Part shown: piece by piece, positions 8,771 through 17,852 of the stretch
Numbering within the stretch: the first letter of the stretch is position 1
Layout: each line of letters opens with the position of its first letter
From: Natronorubrum bangense
GTDB lineage: Archaea > Halobacteriota > Halobacteria > Halobacteriales > Natrialbaceae
Length of the DNA stretch: 64,000 nucleotides
Assembly: GCF_004799645.1 (NCBI RefSeq)
Contig: NZ_CP031305.1
Coordinates: 2,604,001-2,668,000, forward strand
Reading direction: 5' to 3'
Made by a program: the position numbers and the translations under genes
The notes under the pieces: generated by a model
The model's database searches: none
What the model was told of the DNA's origin: nothing
Seen by the model: the letters and a program-made list of their open reading frames with translations, nothing else

Positions 8771-9106
8771 GCCGTTTCATCGATCGAGAACGACTCCCCG
8801 ACGCGTGAGGCCCCCCATAGCGGACGGTTTCTGACGGTGGCTTGTATGTAACGCCGTGGATTCGTGATCGATCTGTCGTTCGGCCAGTGACTGTATCCAT
8901 GTTCAATGTTCTCGAGTCGCATCCAAACGAGAAGCCGTCGTCGGTGAATTCATGCGATAAATACCATAAAATGTCTCGCGATAGAGTATGACTGATACGC
9001 CAACTGGTAAAAACAGCGTGTGACATCCAAGTGAAGAACATACCGTTCAGCACAGGAGAAAGAATGGGCACACTGACTGTCTGCTATTTTTACTGAACCA
9101 GCCCGC
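8771..9106. other. Intergenic region without a convincing gene
   Basis: These 336 bases lie between two small genes. The open frames are basic and overlap on opposite strands; I see no recognisable protein, RNA or repeat. Confidence 0.45.
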
Positions 9107-9301
9107 TTATTCGGGGTTGCCGAGCAGATCTGACCAATAATAAAATAGCAAGATGATAATTGCCATTAGAAACCCGGATAGAACTCCAGAGACGAGGGGG
9201 TCACCGAAGAGACGAGAGACGAATCCTATTGCTATTGGCAAAATCAGTAGAAGTAGAATTGATTGCTTGAGGGTGAGTGCAGTATCTATCTCAGTCATCA
9301 T
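9107..9301 (-). CDS. Small two-helix membrane protein
   Basis: A 64-residue protein with a short acidic N-terminus and two hydrophobic segments, about residues 12-30 and 36-55, separated by a short loop containing GDP. The start could be either of two adjacent methionines (9301 or 9298). No family is recognised. It ends next to nothing obvious on the left and its 5' side is 40 bases from the ISH8-type element, so insertion may have changed its promoter. Base composition is somewhat richer in A+T than the flanking core genes. Confidence 0.5.
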   Translation of the reverse strand: MMTEIDTALTLKQSILLLLILPIAIGFVSRLFGDPLVSGVLSGFLMAIIILLFYYWSDLLGNPE

Positions 9302-9353
9302 CTGATAATAACTACTCTGCTACGTATTCTCTTCGCCGTTCAGTTTGCACTGT

Positions 9354-10756
9354 CATTGATCTTTAGCTAAACCTCAGCGGTCGGTTGGATGGTGGTAGCG
9401 AGTTGTTCTTGGAGGATTGGTCGTTGCTTGTGGATCTTCTGAGCGTCTTCGATCAGTCGTTGTAGCAGTGGCGGCGGTGAGTAGGCGAGATATTCTCTCA
9501 GTTCACGGAGGATGAGCTGGGCGTGCGACCGAAAGGTCGCCGCCCAGCGTTCCGGCGGGAACACGATCCCATCATCAGCGTGCTCGATGACCAGCCCGAG
9601 CAAATCACGACTCACGACCAATGATAACAACGCTGCGTACAGCAGAATCTCTACGATATGCTTCTTCGTTGTGTCGAACTTGTCTAGCTCGTACTGAGTC
9701 TTGAGTTCTCGAAACAACAGCTCTACTTCCCATCTACATCGGTAGATCGTCGCTAGATCGGCCGGGAGAAACTCTTCCCGAGACAGGTTCGTGATGTACA
9801 GATGATAGTCGTCGTCGTCCTCGTTGCGGACGCCGACGACGCGGAACCGTTTCGTATCATGTGACTGCGTGCCCGCGTACTCTCGCCGGTCGAACTCGAC
9901 CTCGACTTCCACGTCGATGTATTTGCGGGAAAGGTCGTCGACGATGTCAAAGATTTTCTCGCCTTCCAAGGGAATGGCGCGGCCGCGCCATTCCCGTAAT
10001 TCCTCGGTTACAACCGGGTTTGCGCTCTTTTTCAGCCGGCTAACAAAGTAGCCGTCGTTCTCGTCGATCAACGCGAACCGCCGGTACTTGAAGTAGGCGA
10101 GATCGAAGATCGCTAATCGTTCTTCCAGCCACGAACCTGTGTTGAACAACGTGCTGTCATGCGTTTTCTCGTCTGTGACGCTGAAGTGTTCGACCGTCTG
10201 ATCAGTGACGTTGTGGAGCAGGTGGAGCTTCGCTCCAGCCTGCTCCTCGTGACGTGCTTTGTACTCTTCAGAGAGCAACTCGTGCAACCGCAGGACGGTT
10301 CCATCAGCGATCATCACGTCCCGAAAGCGGTCGAACTCATCAGAGACGGTGTGAGGCACAGCGACCTCGTCGAACCCGTATTCGACGAGGTCGCGGAGGT
10401 ACTCTGCGAGTGTCGGAGTCAACCGCTGATAGAAACCACCCGGAGAGATCGACTCGTCAGCAGTGGAGTTGTAGGTTCGTCTGAAGGCTGCAAGCGTTCG
10501 GCTTTCGCCTGCGGCGAAGCCGAACGCAAACGACCAGACAAGTGGCGGGAGCTGAAGCTTCCCCTCGCGCTCGACCACGCCGACACCTTCGGCGTGGTCT
10601 TCGAGTGCTTCAGAAGGAAGGAGGTTAGTGAGACGACGTTCAATATGACGTGAGGAGGGTTCTGTGTGCACAGCTGAATCCTCCTCATTCCTTCCGAAAA
10701 GTTGTCCCGATAAGCCGCCGCAGTCATGCGATTCTTCGCTTAGCTAAAGACGGATG
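9354..10756 (-). mobile_element. ISH8-type insertion sequence (IS4 family), complete
   Basis: The element spans 1403 bases. Its ends are imperfect inverted repeats that share CAT at the tips and TCTTTAGCTAA inside. It is flanked by a 12-base direct repeat, AGTTTGCACTGT, at 9342-9353 and 10757-10768. An intact target duplication plus an intact transposase indicates a recent, possibly active insertion. Length and end sequence fit the haloarchaeal ISH8 group; exact naming would need a comparison with ISfinder entries. Confidence 0.88.
9367..10671 (-). CDS. IS4-family transposase (ISH8-type)
   Basis: A 434-residue DDE transposase filling the insertion sequence. The first catalytic aspartate is likely Asp123 in IADGTVL and the second Asp190 in IFDLAYFKY. 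The family hallmark Y-(2)-R-(3)-E-(6)-K is exact: Tyr310, Arg313, Glu317 and Lys324. No frameshift or internal stop is seen, so the enzyme should be functional. It excises and inserts the element by cut-and-paste, making the 12-base duplications noted for the element. Confidence 0.93.
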   Translation of the reverse strand: MHTEPSSRHIERRLTNLLPSEALEDHAEGVGVVEREGKLQLPPLVWSFAFGFAAGESRTLAAFRRTYNSTADESISPGGFYQRLTPTLAEYLRDLVEYGFDEVAVPHTVSDEFDRFRDVMIADGTVLRLHELLSEEYKARHEEQAGAKLHLLHNVTDQTVEHFSVTDEKTHDSTLFNTGSWLEERLAIFDLAYFKYRRFALIDENDGYFVSRLKKSANPVVTEELREWRGRAIPLEGEKIFDIVDDLSRKYIDVEVEVEFDRREYAGTQSHDTKRFRVVGVRNEDDDDYHLYITNLSREEFLPADLATIYRCRWEVELLFRELKTQYELDKFDTTKKHIVEILLYAALLSLVVSRDLLGLVIEHADDGIVFPPERWAATFRSHAQLILRELREYLAYSPPPLLQRLIEDAQKIHKQRPILQEQLATTIQPTAEV

Positions 10757-10840
10757 AGTTTGCACTGTCTATTCAACACGACTTCCGAAACCGATCACCA
10801 ACCAAGGGTTTCAGTCAGTCTGTTGCTACGTCCTCTAACC

Positions 10841-11116
10841 CTACTGAACAGTTGTTTCGATAGCTTCCAGTTCATTTTTCCGGAATGACGACGGTGCCGC
10901 GTTCGGATTATTCTCTTCTAAAGCGCCGATTTTCCACAAGATTCCGGCCCGCATTTCTGCTTTCGGAGGCAGGCGTCCGCTCGTCTCAACCTCATACTCC
11001 ACCGCATCACAAATTGCGGCTAAGTCCTCTTTCGTGAACGCTGCCGATCCCTCTCGCTCGAATCGCCCTACAGCGACCCTGATTTCATTTCGGAGTTCAT
11101 CAACGGTTTGTGCCAT
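10841..11116 (-). CDS. Conserved haloarchaeal protein of unknown function
   Basis: A 91-residue soluble protein. I begin it at MAQTVDEL (ATG ending at 11116); the 14 residues upstream in frame look like non-coding leader. The sequence is predicted helical with the motif FTKEDLAAICDAV followed by GRLPPKAEMRAGILWKIG. I do not recognise a named domain. It lies between the ISH8-type element and dpsA. A pair of 31-base direct repeats sits just upstream of its start. Confidence 0.65.
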   Translation of the reverse strand: MAQTVDELRNEIRVAVGRFEREGSAAFTKEDLAAICDAVEYEVETSGRLPPKAEMRAGILWKIGALEENNPNAAPSSFRKNELEAIETTVQ

Positions 11117-11199
11117 ACCTGTCACGACACGCACCGACATTGTCTTTGTTCCGGTCAAACCCCGTTACAGACGATGGCCCCGGAACCGGATAGAACGTT

Positions 11200-11264
11200 C
11201 AGCCGTTGTTAAACACAAGCAACAGCCGTGGTTCAGCTGTTGTTAAACACAAGTAACAGCCGTG
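11200..11264. repeat. Two tandem 31-base direct repeats
   Basis: Positions 11200-11230 and 11234-11264 match at 29 of 31 bases with a 3-base spacer. The end of the first copy (caacagc) can pair with the start of the second (gctgttg), giving a 7-bp hairpin across the junction. With only two copies and a 3-base spacer this is not a CRISPR array. It lies between divergent promoters or in a 3' region downstream of dpsA, and could be a regulatory or terminator-like structure. Confidence 0.55.
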
Positions 11265-11335
11265 AGTCGAGTCTCTGCTGGCTCGGTTCTCTAACTCGTA
11301 GAAAAACAACCCGTGAGCGGTCGCCGTCCGACTCG

Positions 11336-11881
11336 TTACTTCGTGGCCTCTTCGAGCACCAGCGTGTCGTCTTCGAGGTAGTGCTCGAAGTGGTGGCCGT
11401 CTTCCTCGAGCGTCACGAGGATTTCACGCAGGATTTCAACGGTGGCGTAGTCGCCGAGGTTTTCTGCGAGTTCGATGCTGTTGCGCATCGACTCGATAAT
11501 GTCGCCGTACATCTCGAGGTCGTTTTCGAACATCGTGCGGACATCGTAGACGTCCTCGCCCTCGAACTCAACGGTCGCTCGCCGCTCCTGAGCGGTCGGC
11601 CCGGAGACGGGGACGCCGCCGAGAGCCTGTGCGCGCTCGGCGATGATGTCTGCGCCTTCCTCGACGTGTTCGTAAGCCTCTTCGAGGAACTCGTGAAGCG
11701 GCAGGAACTCTGCCCCCTCGACGACCCAGTGGTGCTTTTTGAGCTGGTGATACAGCACGTATGCGTTTGCTAGTTCCGTGTTCAGCGCGTCGACGATCTG
11801 TTCGGCTTTCTCTTGCTCGAGTCGAAGGCTGTTCTCTTCGACGGAGTCGGCCTGTTGGCGGACGGTCTTCTGGGTGCTCAT
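11336..11881 (-). CDS. dpsA: DNA starvation/stationary-phase protection protein, ferritin-like
   Basis: A 181-residue Dps. The helix with LKKHHW (His50, His51, Trp52) and the following segment with His63, Glu67, Asp78 and Glu82 supply the inter-subunit ferroxidase site of the family. Dps proteins assemble as 12-subunit shells that oxidise and store iron and protect DNA from peroxide. Length matches haloarchaeal DpsA. On the minus strand a TTTAAGTG box at 11908-11915 lies about 30 bases before the ATG, pointing to a leaderless transcript. No iron-box palindrome is obvious upstream. Confidence 0.95.
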   Translation of the reverse strand: MSTQKTVRQQADSVEENSLRLEQEKAEQIVDALNTELANAYVLYHQLKKHHWVVEGAEFLPLHEFLEEAYEHVEEGADIIAERAQALGGVPVSGPTAQERRATVEFEGEDVYDVRTMFENDLEMYGDIIESMRNSIELAENLGDYATVEILREILVTLEEDGHHFEHYLEDDTLVLEEATK

Positions 11882-12086
11882 CGTACGTTATCGATACACT
11901 CGCATCACACTTAAACGTTGCCCATGACAGAATAATTTTTCTGTATATAGAAACTGCCCTTCGTGGCTAAGAATACTATGTTGTTCTTTCTGCAAGAGAA
12001 ACGAGTTTCGGAGTGGTAGTATACACTCGTTTGTATTTTTTCAAGTATGAGTAAACATTTTTAGTATGGAGGTCCAAGGAGTGAGT

Positions 12087-13556
12087 ATGGCAACGAGAGT
12101 CGCACAGCGGAGAGAGCGGATCTACGTCGATGGGGAGTGGCTCGAAACCGAGAGTGTCATCTCAGTCTCGGATCTCGCAGACGGCGGTTCCTTCGCACAG
12201 GTCGCCGCCGCGGATCCAGCCACGGCACACGCTGCACTCGAGGCGGCCCACGAGATCAAACCGGAACTGCGCGAGACGACGGTCGTCGAGCGCGCGAAGT
12301 GGTGTGAAACGATCGCTGAGGGCCTTCGCGAGCGCGAAGAGGAACTCGCAGAGATCATTGTTCGCGAGGCTGGCAAGCCAATCTCGTCGGCCCGCGGCGA
12401 GGTCGAACAGGCCGCGACGCGGTTCGACCGTGCAGCCGAAGAGGCGCGCAACATCGTCAGCAAAGGCGAGTATCGCGAAGGTTCGACCGAGGGCCACGAG
12501 GGCTGGCAAGCGATCGTCAAACACGAGCCGATCGGTGCGGTGCTCTGTATCACGCCGTACAACTACCCGCTGGCGACGACGGCATTACAGGTTGCCCCTG
12601 CACTTGCCGCTGGGAACAGCGTCCTGCTCAAGCCCGCGAGCAAGACGCCCATCTCGGCAGCGGTCCTCGCCGACGTCATCGCCGACGTCGACGGCATTCC
12701 GGACGGCGCGTTCAACTTCGTCCCCGGCGAGGCAAGCGAGATTGGTGATCTCCTCTCGGGCGATGACCGCATCAACGCGATCGCCATGACCGGCTCTTCG
12801 GGTGCCGGCAAACACGTCGCCCGCGAAAGCGGCATGGTCAACTTGCATATGGAACTCGGCGGCAACGCGCCCGCGATCGTCTTTGACGACGCCGACCTCG
12901 CCGACGTCGCAGGCAACTGCGCGAAGGGGTCGTTCAAGTACGCCGGGCAGCGCTGCTCGGCTATTTCGCGCGTACTCGCACACGAAGACGTCCATGACGA
13001 ACTCGTCGACCTGATCGACGGGCAGATGGACGCCTGGCAAGCCGGCGATCTCTTCGACGAGGACACCGCGCTCGGCCCGCTTATCTCCGAAGACCAGGCC
13101 GACTGGGTCGAGGAACTCGTCGAGGACGCCGTCGAGAAAGGCGCCGAAATCGTCCGTGGCGGCGAACGCCGCGCCCCCGAGGGCGTCCCGGACGATCTCG
13201 GAGATCAGTTCTTCGAGCCGACGCTGCTCGCGAACGTCCCCCACGACGCCCGCATCGTCGACGAAGAGCAGTTCGGCCCCGTTGCCGCCATCACGACGTT
13301 CGCGGACGAGGACGAAGCCCTCGAGATCGCCAACGGCTCCAACCTCGCACTCGACGCGGCAGTCTTTACGAGCGACTACAAGCGTGCGATGCGGCTGGCC
13401 AACCGTATCGACGCGGGCGCGGTCCGGATCAACGGCGCACCAAGCCACGGGCTTGGCGACGTCCCCTTCGGCGGCAACAAAGACTCCGGCATCGGCCGCG
13501 AAGGGCTCGACGCCTCGATCCACGAGATGATGCGCAAGAAGAGCATCGTCCTGTAA
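12087..13556 (+). CDS. gapN: Aldehyde dehydrogenase family, GapN-like (probable non-phosphorylating glyceraldehyde-3-phosphate dehydrogenase)
   Basis: A 489-residue NAD(P)-dependent dehydrogenase. With the start at 12087 the key residues are Asn159 in PYNYPL, Lys182 in LLKPASK, general base Glu256 in MELGGN, and catalytic Cys290 in GQRCSA. The GQRC context and overall length resemble archaeal GapN, which oxidises glyceraldehyde-3-phosphate directly to 3-phosphoglycerate with NADP. Lactaldehyde or succinate-semialdehyde dehydrogenase activity cannot be excluded. I prefer 12087 to the ATG at 12066 because a GGAG sequence sits 5 bases before it. It diverges from dpsA. Confidence 0.82.
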   Translation: MATRVAQRRERIYVDGEWLETESVISVSDLADGGSFAQVAAADPATAHAALEAAHEIKPELRETTVVERAKWCETIAEGLREREEELAEIIVREAGKPISSARGEVEQAATRFDRAAEEARNIVSKGEYREGSTEGHEGWQAIVKHEPIGAVLCITPYNYPLATTALQVAPALAAGNSVLLKPASKTPISAAVLADVIADVDGIPDGAFNFVPGEASEIGDLLSGDDRINAIAMTGSSGAGKHVARESGMVNLHMELGGNAPAIVFDDADLADVAGNCAKGSFKYAGQRCSAISRVLAHEDVHDELVDLIDGQMDAWQAGDLFDEDTALGPLISEDQADWVEELVEDAVEKGAEIVRGGERRAPEGVPDDLGDQFFEPTLLANVPHDARIVDEEQFGPVAAITTFADEDEALEIANGSNLALDAAVFTSDYKRAMRLANRIDAGAVRINGAPSHGLGDVPFGGNKDSGIGREGLDASIHEMMRKKSIVL

Positions 13557-13678
13557 CCGACCCCACTCGAACCCGCTTTCCCCGTTGGCTGCGCGGCTTT
13601 GCACCTCCGCTCTCTCGAGGAGCGACCAGCTCCCTCCATCGTGCTTTTCGTTGCATGGTGCTGCCCATGCCGATGACC

Positions 13679-13761
13679 TATAGTAGCCACTGAAAGTCAA
13701 TGTACACCTGATCGCACGATGGCTGTGCGATCAGTGTTAAATCGTTTCAGTTGTTACTATA
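13679..13761. repeat. 83-base imperfect palindrome (MITE-like)
   Basis: Inside the 430-base gap 13557-13986 the outer arms 13679-13695 and 13745-13761 pair as TATAGTA/TACTATA and ACTGAAA/TTTCAGT around a symmetric 3-base mismatch. An inner perfect 10-bp stem pairs 13708-13717 with 13725-13734. Such long palindromes with symmetric mismatches resemble miniature inverted-repeat elements. No clear target duplication is visible. The rest of the gap holds nothing recognisable. Confidence 0.6.
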
Positions 13762-13986
13762 CCCGTCCGTGACGTCGTGACTGCGCTGACATCGAACGAG
13801 ACGATACACAGCAAACAGACACTCAGCGCTTCTGTCACTGATTCTTACAATCCCATGTCGCATAGCACGACCGATGAGTAGGGAATCCGAGATTCTGTCG
13901 AGCGGTCTCACAAGCCGATTCCGTGGAAGGGGACAACGACGAAGCCACAAGCACCGCGAGGGCGACATTTGGATTCGAGCGACGAA

Positions 13987-15585
13987 ATGAGAACCGCGGC
14001 TGGGGCAGACTCGAGTACGTCGACGGAGGATGAGGACGAACCGGATGTGCTGACGCGTGAGAATCTGGGGCTGCTGGTGGGGCCGCTCGCCTTCGTGATC
14101 GTCTACGTGGGAACGCCGTTTGCCATTCCGAGTGACGCGAACGCGGTGTTAGCCGGGACGCTCTGGATCGCGATCTGGTGGATGACGGAAGCAGTCCCGA
14201 TCCCGGTGACGAGTCTGCTTCCGGTCGCGTTGTTTCCGCTCACTGACGTTGGAACCGTCGCGGATGCCACCACGCCGTATGCTGACCCGATCATCTTCTT
14301 GCTCCTCGGTGGGTTCCTGCTCGCGCTCGCGATCGAATACTGGGATCTCCATCGGCGTATCGCACTGACGATCGTGAATCTCGTCGGTGCTAGCCCCGGA
14401 CGGTTGCTGTTCGGTTTCATGCTTGCAACGGCCGTGCTCTCGATGTGGATCTCGAACACGGCGACGGCCATGATGATGGTCCCGATCGGGACGGCAGTCG
14501 TTACGCAGTACGTCACGATACAGGAGACGGACGGGGACGGGCAGACGGAAACAGCGGACGACGACACAACAGCCGAGCACCGCGACAACCCGAATCAGGA
14601 GGCGACGATGGCGACAGCAGAGACGGTCCCGGATACCGAGGACCTTCCCCGATCACGGTTCGGGATCGCGTTGCTGCTCGGTATCGCCTACGGCGCCTCG
14701 ATCGGCGGGGCAGCGACGATCATCGGCAGTCCGCCCAACGCCGTTTTCGCTGGCGTGGCCGGCGCGAGTCTCGGCGTCGACATCGGGTTTTTCGACTGGA
14801 TGCTGTTTGCGCTCCCCGCTTCGGCGATCCTTCTGGTGGCGACCTGGTATCTGTTGCTGGTGTTGCTCCGGCCGGAACGCGTCCCCGAATCCGGGATCGA
14901 GGACGTCGTACAGGCCGAACTCGAGGCGATGGGAGCACTCGGACGCGGCGAGCGCCGCGTGCTGGCCGTCTTCGCGATCGTCGCCGGCGGCTGGATCCTT
15001 CGGCCGTTCATCCTGGAACCGATCGTGCCGGCACTGACCGACGAGACGATTGCCATCATCGGGGCGATCCTGTTATTCGTCGTTCCAGTCGATCTCCGGG
15101 AGCGGGAGTTCTTGCTCGAGTGGGAGGCGGTTGCAGACCTTCCGTGGGGAGTCCTGTTACTGCTCGGTGCCGGGTTCTCGATCGCGAACGCGTTCCAGCT
15201 GAGTGGCCTTGACGAACTGATCGCCAACGCGTTAGCCGTCTTCGCCGACGTGCGGCTGCTCGTGTTGCTGCTCATCATCGCAGGGGTCGTCGTCTTTCTG
15301 ACCGAGATCAACTCGAATACGGCGACCGCAACGGTGTTCATGCCGATCATGATCGGGCTCGGCGCAACGCTCGGGATCGACCCACTCGGGCTAATGGCGC
15401 TCACTGCGCTTTCGGCGTCGTTCGCGTTCATGCTCCCGGTCGCGACACCACCGAACGCGATCGTGTTCGGAGCCGGCTACTTGACCATCCCGGATATGGT
15501 GCGAATCGGGATCTGGCTGAATCTCTTGGGAATCGGCGTCACCGCACTGCTGACCTTTCTCTGGTTTCCGTTCGTGTTCGGCTAG
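13987..15585 (+). CDS. DASS/SLC13-family sodium:anion (dicarboxylate or sulfate) symporter
   Basis: A 532-residue polytopic membrane protein with about a dozen hydrophobic segments. Family signatures visible include SNTATAMMM in the first half and NSNTATATVFMPI in the second, the paired SNT motifs that bind sodium and carboxylate substrate, plus PPNAVF and PPNAIVFG. An unusual acidic, glutamate/aspartate-rich loop of about 45 residues separates the halves. I start at ATG 13987; a TTG six codons upstream is possible. Likely substrates are succinate, malate or citrate, but sulfate cannot be ruled out. Confidence 0.88.
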   Translation: MRTAAGADSSTSTEDEDEPDVLTRENLGLLVGPLAFVIVYVGTPFAIPSDANAVLAGTLWIAIWWMTEAVPIPVTSLLPVALFPLTDVGTVADATTPYADPIIFLLLGGFLLALAIEYWDLHRRIALTIVNLVGASPGRLLFGFMLATAVLSMWISNTATAMMMVPIGTAVVTQYVTIQETDGDGQTETADDDTTAEHRDNPNQEATMATAETVPDTEDLPRSRFGIALLLGIAYGASIGGAATIIGSPPNAVFAGVAGASLGVDIGFFDWMLFALPASAILLVATWYLLLVLLRPERVPESGIEDVVQAELEAMGALGRGERRVLAVFAIVAGGWILRPFILEPIVPALTDETIAIIGAILLFVVPVDLREREFLLEWEAVADLPWGVLLLLGAGFSIANAFQLSGLDELIANALAVFADVRLLVLLLIIAGVVVFLTEINSNTATATVFMPIMIGLGATLGIDPLGLMALTALSASFAFMLPVATPPNAIVFGAGYLTIPDMVRIGIWLNLLGIGVTALLTFLWFPFVFG

Positions 15586-15966
15586 GCGTCTCTGGAATCG
15601 CCGAAGAACGATCGAATGCGACGTGCTGTCCGTAGATTCGTCCGGACCGCTGTCAGTCATGCCGGTGCACCCGCGACCCGACCGGGAGGTTGGGACCGCA
15701 GACCGTATCAAGGCGGCTCAGTCGAGTTCAAGTGGGTCGATCCTCGCCCGCCCGCTCGAGCCAGACAGTCTTCATCTGGCTTGACTCCTCGAGTCCCTCT
15801 TCATCGGTTTTCCGACCGAGGCGGGAGGATACCCACCCTGCCGACACGGGGGCCGTCGAATCGACGCTTGAGGGTATCGAAAAGCCGTAATCGAGAGTCG
15901 GGGCCAAAAAGCAACACGGGTGTTGCAAGCCGACGGCCTATTTTGGTTCGGTCCCCTTCGTTTTCT
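15586..15966. other. Intergenic region without a convincing gene
   Basis: These 381 bases lie between the transporter and the YihY gene. The frame of the YihY gene is open through much of it, but the translation is basic and serine/arginine/proline-rich, unlike a halophile protein. I see no RNA gene or repeat. Confidence 0.45.
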
Positions 15967-17103
15967 ATGTTCAGCGACCTTCGGGACGGCCTTTCGTTCG
16001 GGAAGACGGTCGTCGATGGGATTCAAGAGAAGAACGTCCCGTTCATGGCCGCGAGCATCGCGTATCAGGCGTTTATCTCGTTACTGCCGTTGCTCGTGCT
16101 GGTGTTCTTTCTCGTCACGATCGTCGGCGACGAGACGTTTGCGGCCGAAGTCACGGCAACGACTGAAGACTTCCTCCCTGAAAGCGGCCAGCTGTTAGTC
16201 GAAGAATCCCTCGAGGAGTCACCTGCGACGGCGGGATCGTCGATAATCGGACTTGTCGTGCTCCTGTGGGGGTCGCTGAAAATATTTCGTGGACTGGATA
16301 CAGCCTTTTCGGAGATCTACGGCACCACGAACGAGGGTTCGTTCGTCGACCAACTCCGTGACGCCATGCTCGTCTTCGGCGCGATCGGTGGCGCACTGTT
16401 CGTGGCGGCCGCGACGGGCATCCTGTTCGCGTTTCTTCCCGCGATTCCAGGGCTGGGTGTGGTCCAATCGCTCCTGCTCGTGGTCGTCCTCGCAGTCGCG
16501 TTCTACCCGATGTACTACTACTTCCCCGACGTCGGCACCTCCCGGCGAGAGGTCATCCCCGGCGTCGTGCTCGCGGCTGTCGGCTGGATGGCACTCCAGT
16601 CGCTGTTCCGAGTGTACGTCTCGTTCGCCGCTGATTCGGAGGGCGCAGGCCCAGTTGGTGCCATCCTCCTACTGTTGACGTGGCTGTACTTCGGCGGGCT
16701 CATCCTGCTTTCGGGCGCCGTCGTCAACGCGGTCGGGACCGGGTATCTCGAGCCCACTGACGACGCCGAGACGGATGACGATTCAATCGCCACCACCGAC
16801 CGTGACGCGTTCGTCGACGACCGGACGCGGGAACGTGAGCGTCTCACCGACCGTGCCGACAGGCTCGAGCGTGAACGCAATAAACTCCAGCATGACCTGC
16901 ACGCCCAGCGCGAACGCCGCTATCAGCTCGAAGACCGAGTGACGGCTCTCGAGGAGACCGCCAGCACGCTCGAGGTCGAAAACGAGCGGTTGCAAAACGA
17001 ACTCGAGGCCCAGACGCGACAGGAACCGGCGTGGCGACAGTTCGTGCAAGCGGTGCTCAATCGCGTACAGACGTTCAAGATCGCGGTCATCAAACGAGAC
17101 TGA
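15967..17103 (+). CDS. YihY/BrkB-family inner membrane protein with C-terminal coiled coil
   Basis: A 378-residue membrane protein. The start at ATG 15967 begins the conserved family region; the 117 in-frame codons upstream are not protein-like. Six or so hydrophobic segments cover residues about 25-260, including the family motif SIAYQAFISLLPLL. After an acidic linker the last 100 residues form a highly charged heptad-like coiled coil (repeated ERL, LEDRV and LEVEN units) ending in a basic tail. YihY/BrkB proteins were first annotated as ribonuclease BN in error; their role is unknown. The coiled coil suggests oligomerisation or a cytoplasmic partner. Confidence 0.87.
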   Translation: MFSDLRDGLSFGKTVVDGIQEKNVPFMAASIAYQAFISLLPLLVLVFFLVTIVGDETFAAEVTATTEDFLPESGQLLVEESLEESPATAGSSIIGLVVLLWGSLKIFRGLDTAFSEIYGTTNEGSFVDQLRDAMLVFGAIGGALFVAAATGILFAFLPAIPGLGVVQSLLLVVVLAVAFYPMYYYFPDVGTSRREVIPGVVLAAVGWMALQSLFRVYVSFAADSEGAGPVGAILLLLTWLYFGGLILLSGAVVNAVGTGYLEPTDDAETDDDSIATTDRDAFVDDRTRERERLTDRADRLERERNKLQHDLHAQRERRYQLEDRVTALEETASTLEVENERLQNELEAQTRQEPAWRQFVQAVLNRVQTFKIAVIKRD

Positions 17104-17196
17104 CGGTGATCCCGACGGCGGTGGACTCGATGGGTGGTCATTACGCTCGTTGACGGAGTCGGGACAGCTTAGTAACTCCCGCTCGCACGCACAGTC

Positions 17197-17619
17197 GTGT
17201 CGCGCCCGGTACGAGACGCTCGACGACGGATCGAAAACGAACATCCCGACATCGTTGCGGGCATCTCTCATTGTGCGGATCACGTCGCCGAGCCCTGGGA
17301 CACCGCCCGGACCACCGATAGCGATGCGGTTTCCAAACGGCTGCAGTCGGCACTCGAGGCGACGGGCCTGCTCGAGCAGCTGCCACTGGTGCTTGCAGAC
17401 GTCGTCGCGGCGATGGGGTATGAGTTGCGCGCCCAGCCAGTCCCAGCGCCGCCGTACGTCGTCGTCACGAGTCGCGGCCCGATACTGCGAGCGACGATCG
17501 AACCGGGGCGGCTCGTCGTTCGGTTCGACGCCTTCGAGGTCGTCCGTGATGACGACCTCGAGCAGCCACCGGCGTATCGACGGCGAGATGGTATCCGACT
17601 CGATATATCACTCAGATGA
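17197..17619 (+). CDS. Conserved haloarchaeal protein of unknown function
   Basis: A 140-residue soluble protein with a GTG start at 17197, chosen because no ATG precedes the conserved-looking body. An N-terminal helical half is followed by a beta-rich half with the segments PPYVVVTSRGPILRATI and RLVVRFDAFEV. It ends in an Arg-rich tail. I recognise it only as the kind of single-copy protein common in haloarchaeal genomes. It follows the YihY gene by about 90 bases on the same strand. Confidence 0.65.
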   Translation: MSRPVRDARRRIENEHPDIVAGISHCADHVAEPWDTARTTDSDAVSKRLQSALEATGLLEQLPLVLADVVAAMGYELRAQPVPAPPYVVVTSRGPILRATIEPGRLVVRFDAFEVVRDDDLEQPPAYRRRDGIRLDISLR

Positions 17620-17852
17620 TGTTCGGGTGCGGATATTGGTGAAATCTCGCGGCGAGCATTCAGAGTAGCAGTGTTGTCAGAAATCAAGGAAACTATCGTT
17701 AGCAGCCGCGCCGACCGACGGAGTCGCTTGGGTTAGTCACTGACACCTCTTCTATACCAGTATCTGTTAGTGAACCGTATGGCATTGTTTCCTGTTAATA
17801 ATATCGTCAAGTTCATTACCAACAAGTCATAACCAACTGCTGGTAACTCCTC

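Noticed and set aside
11200..11264. CRISPR array
   Set aside because: Only two repeats, with a 3-base spacer and no cas genes.
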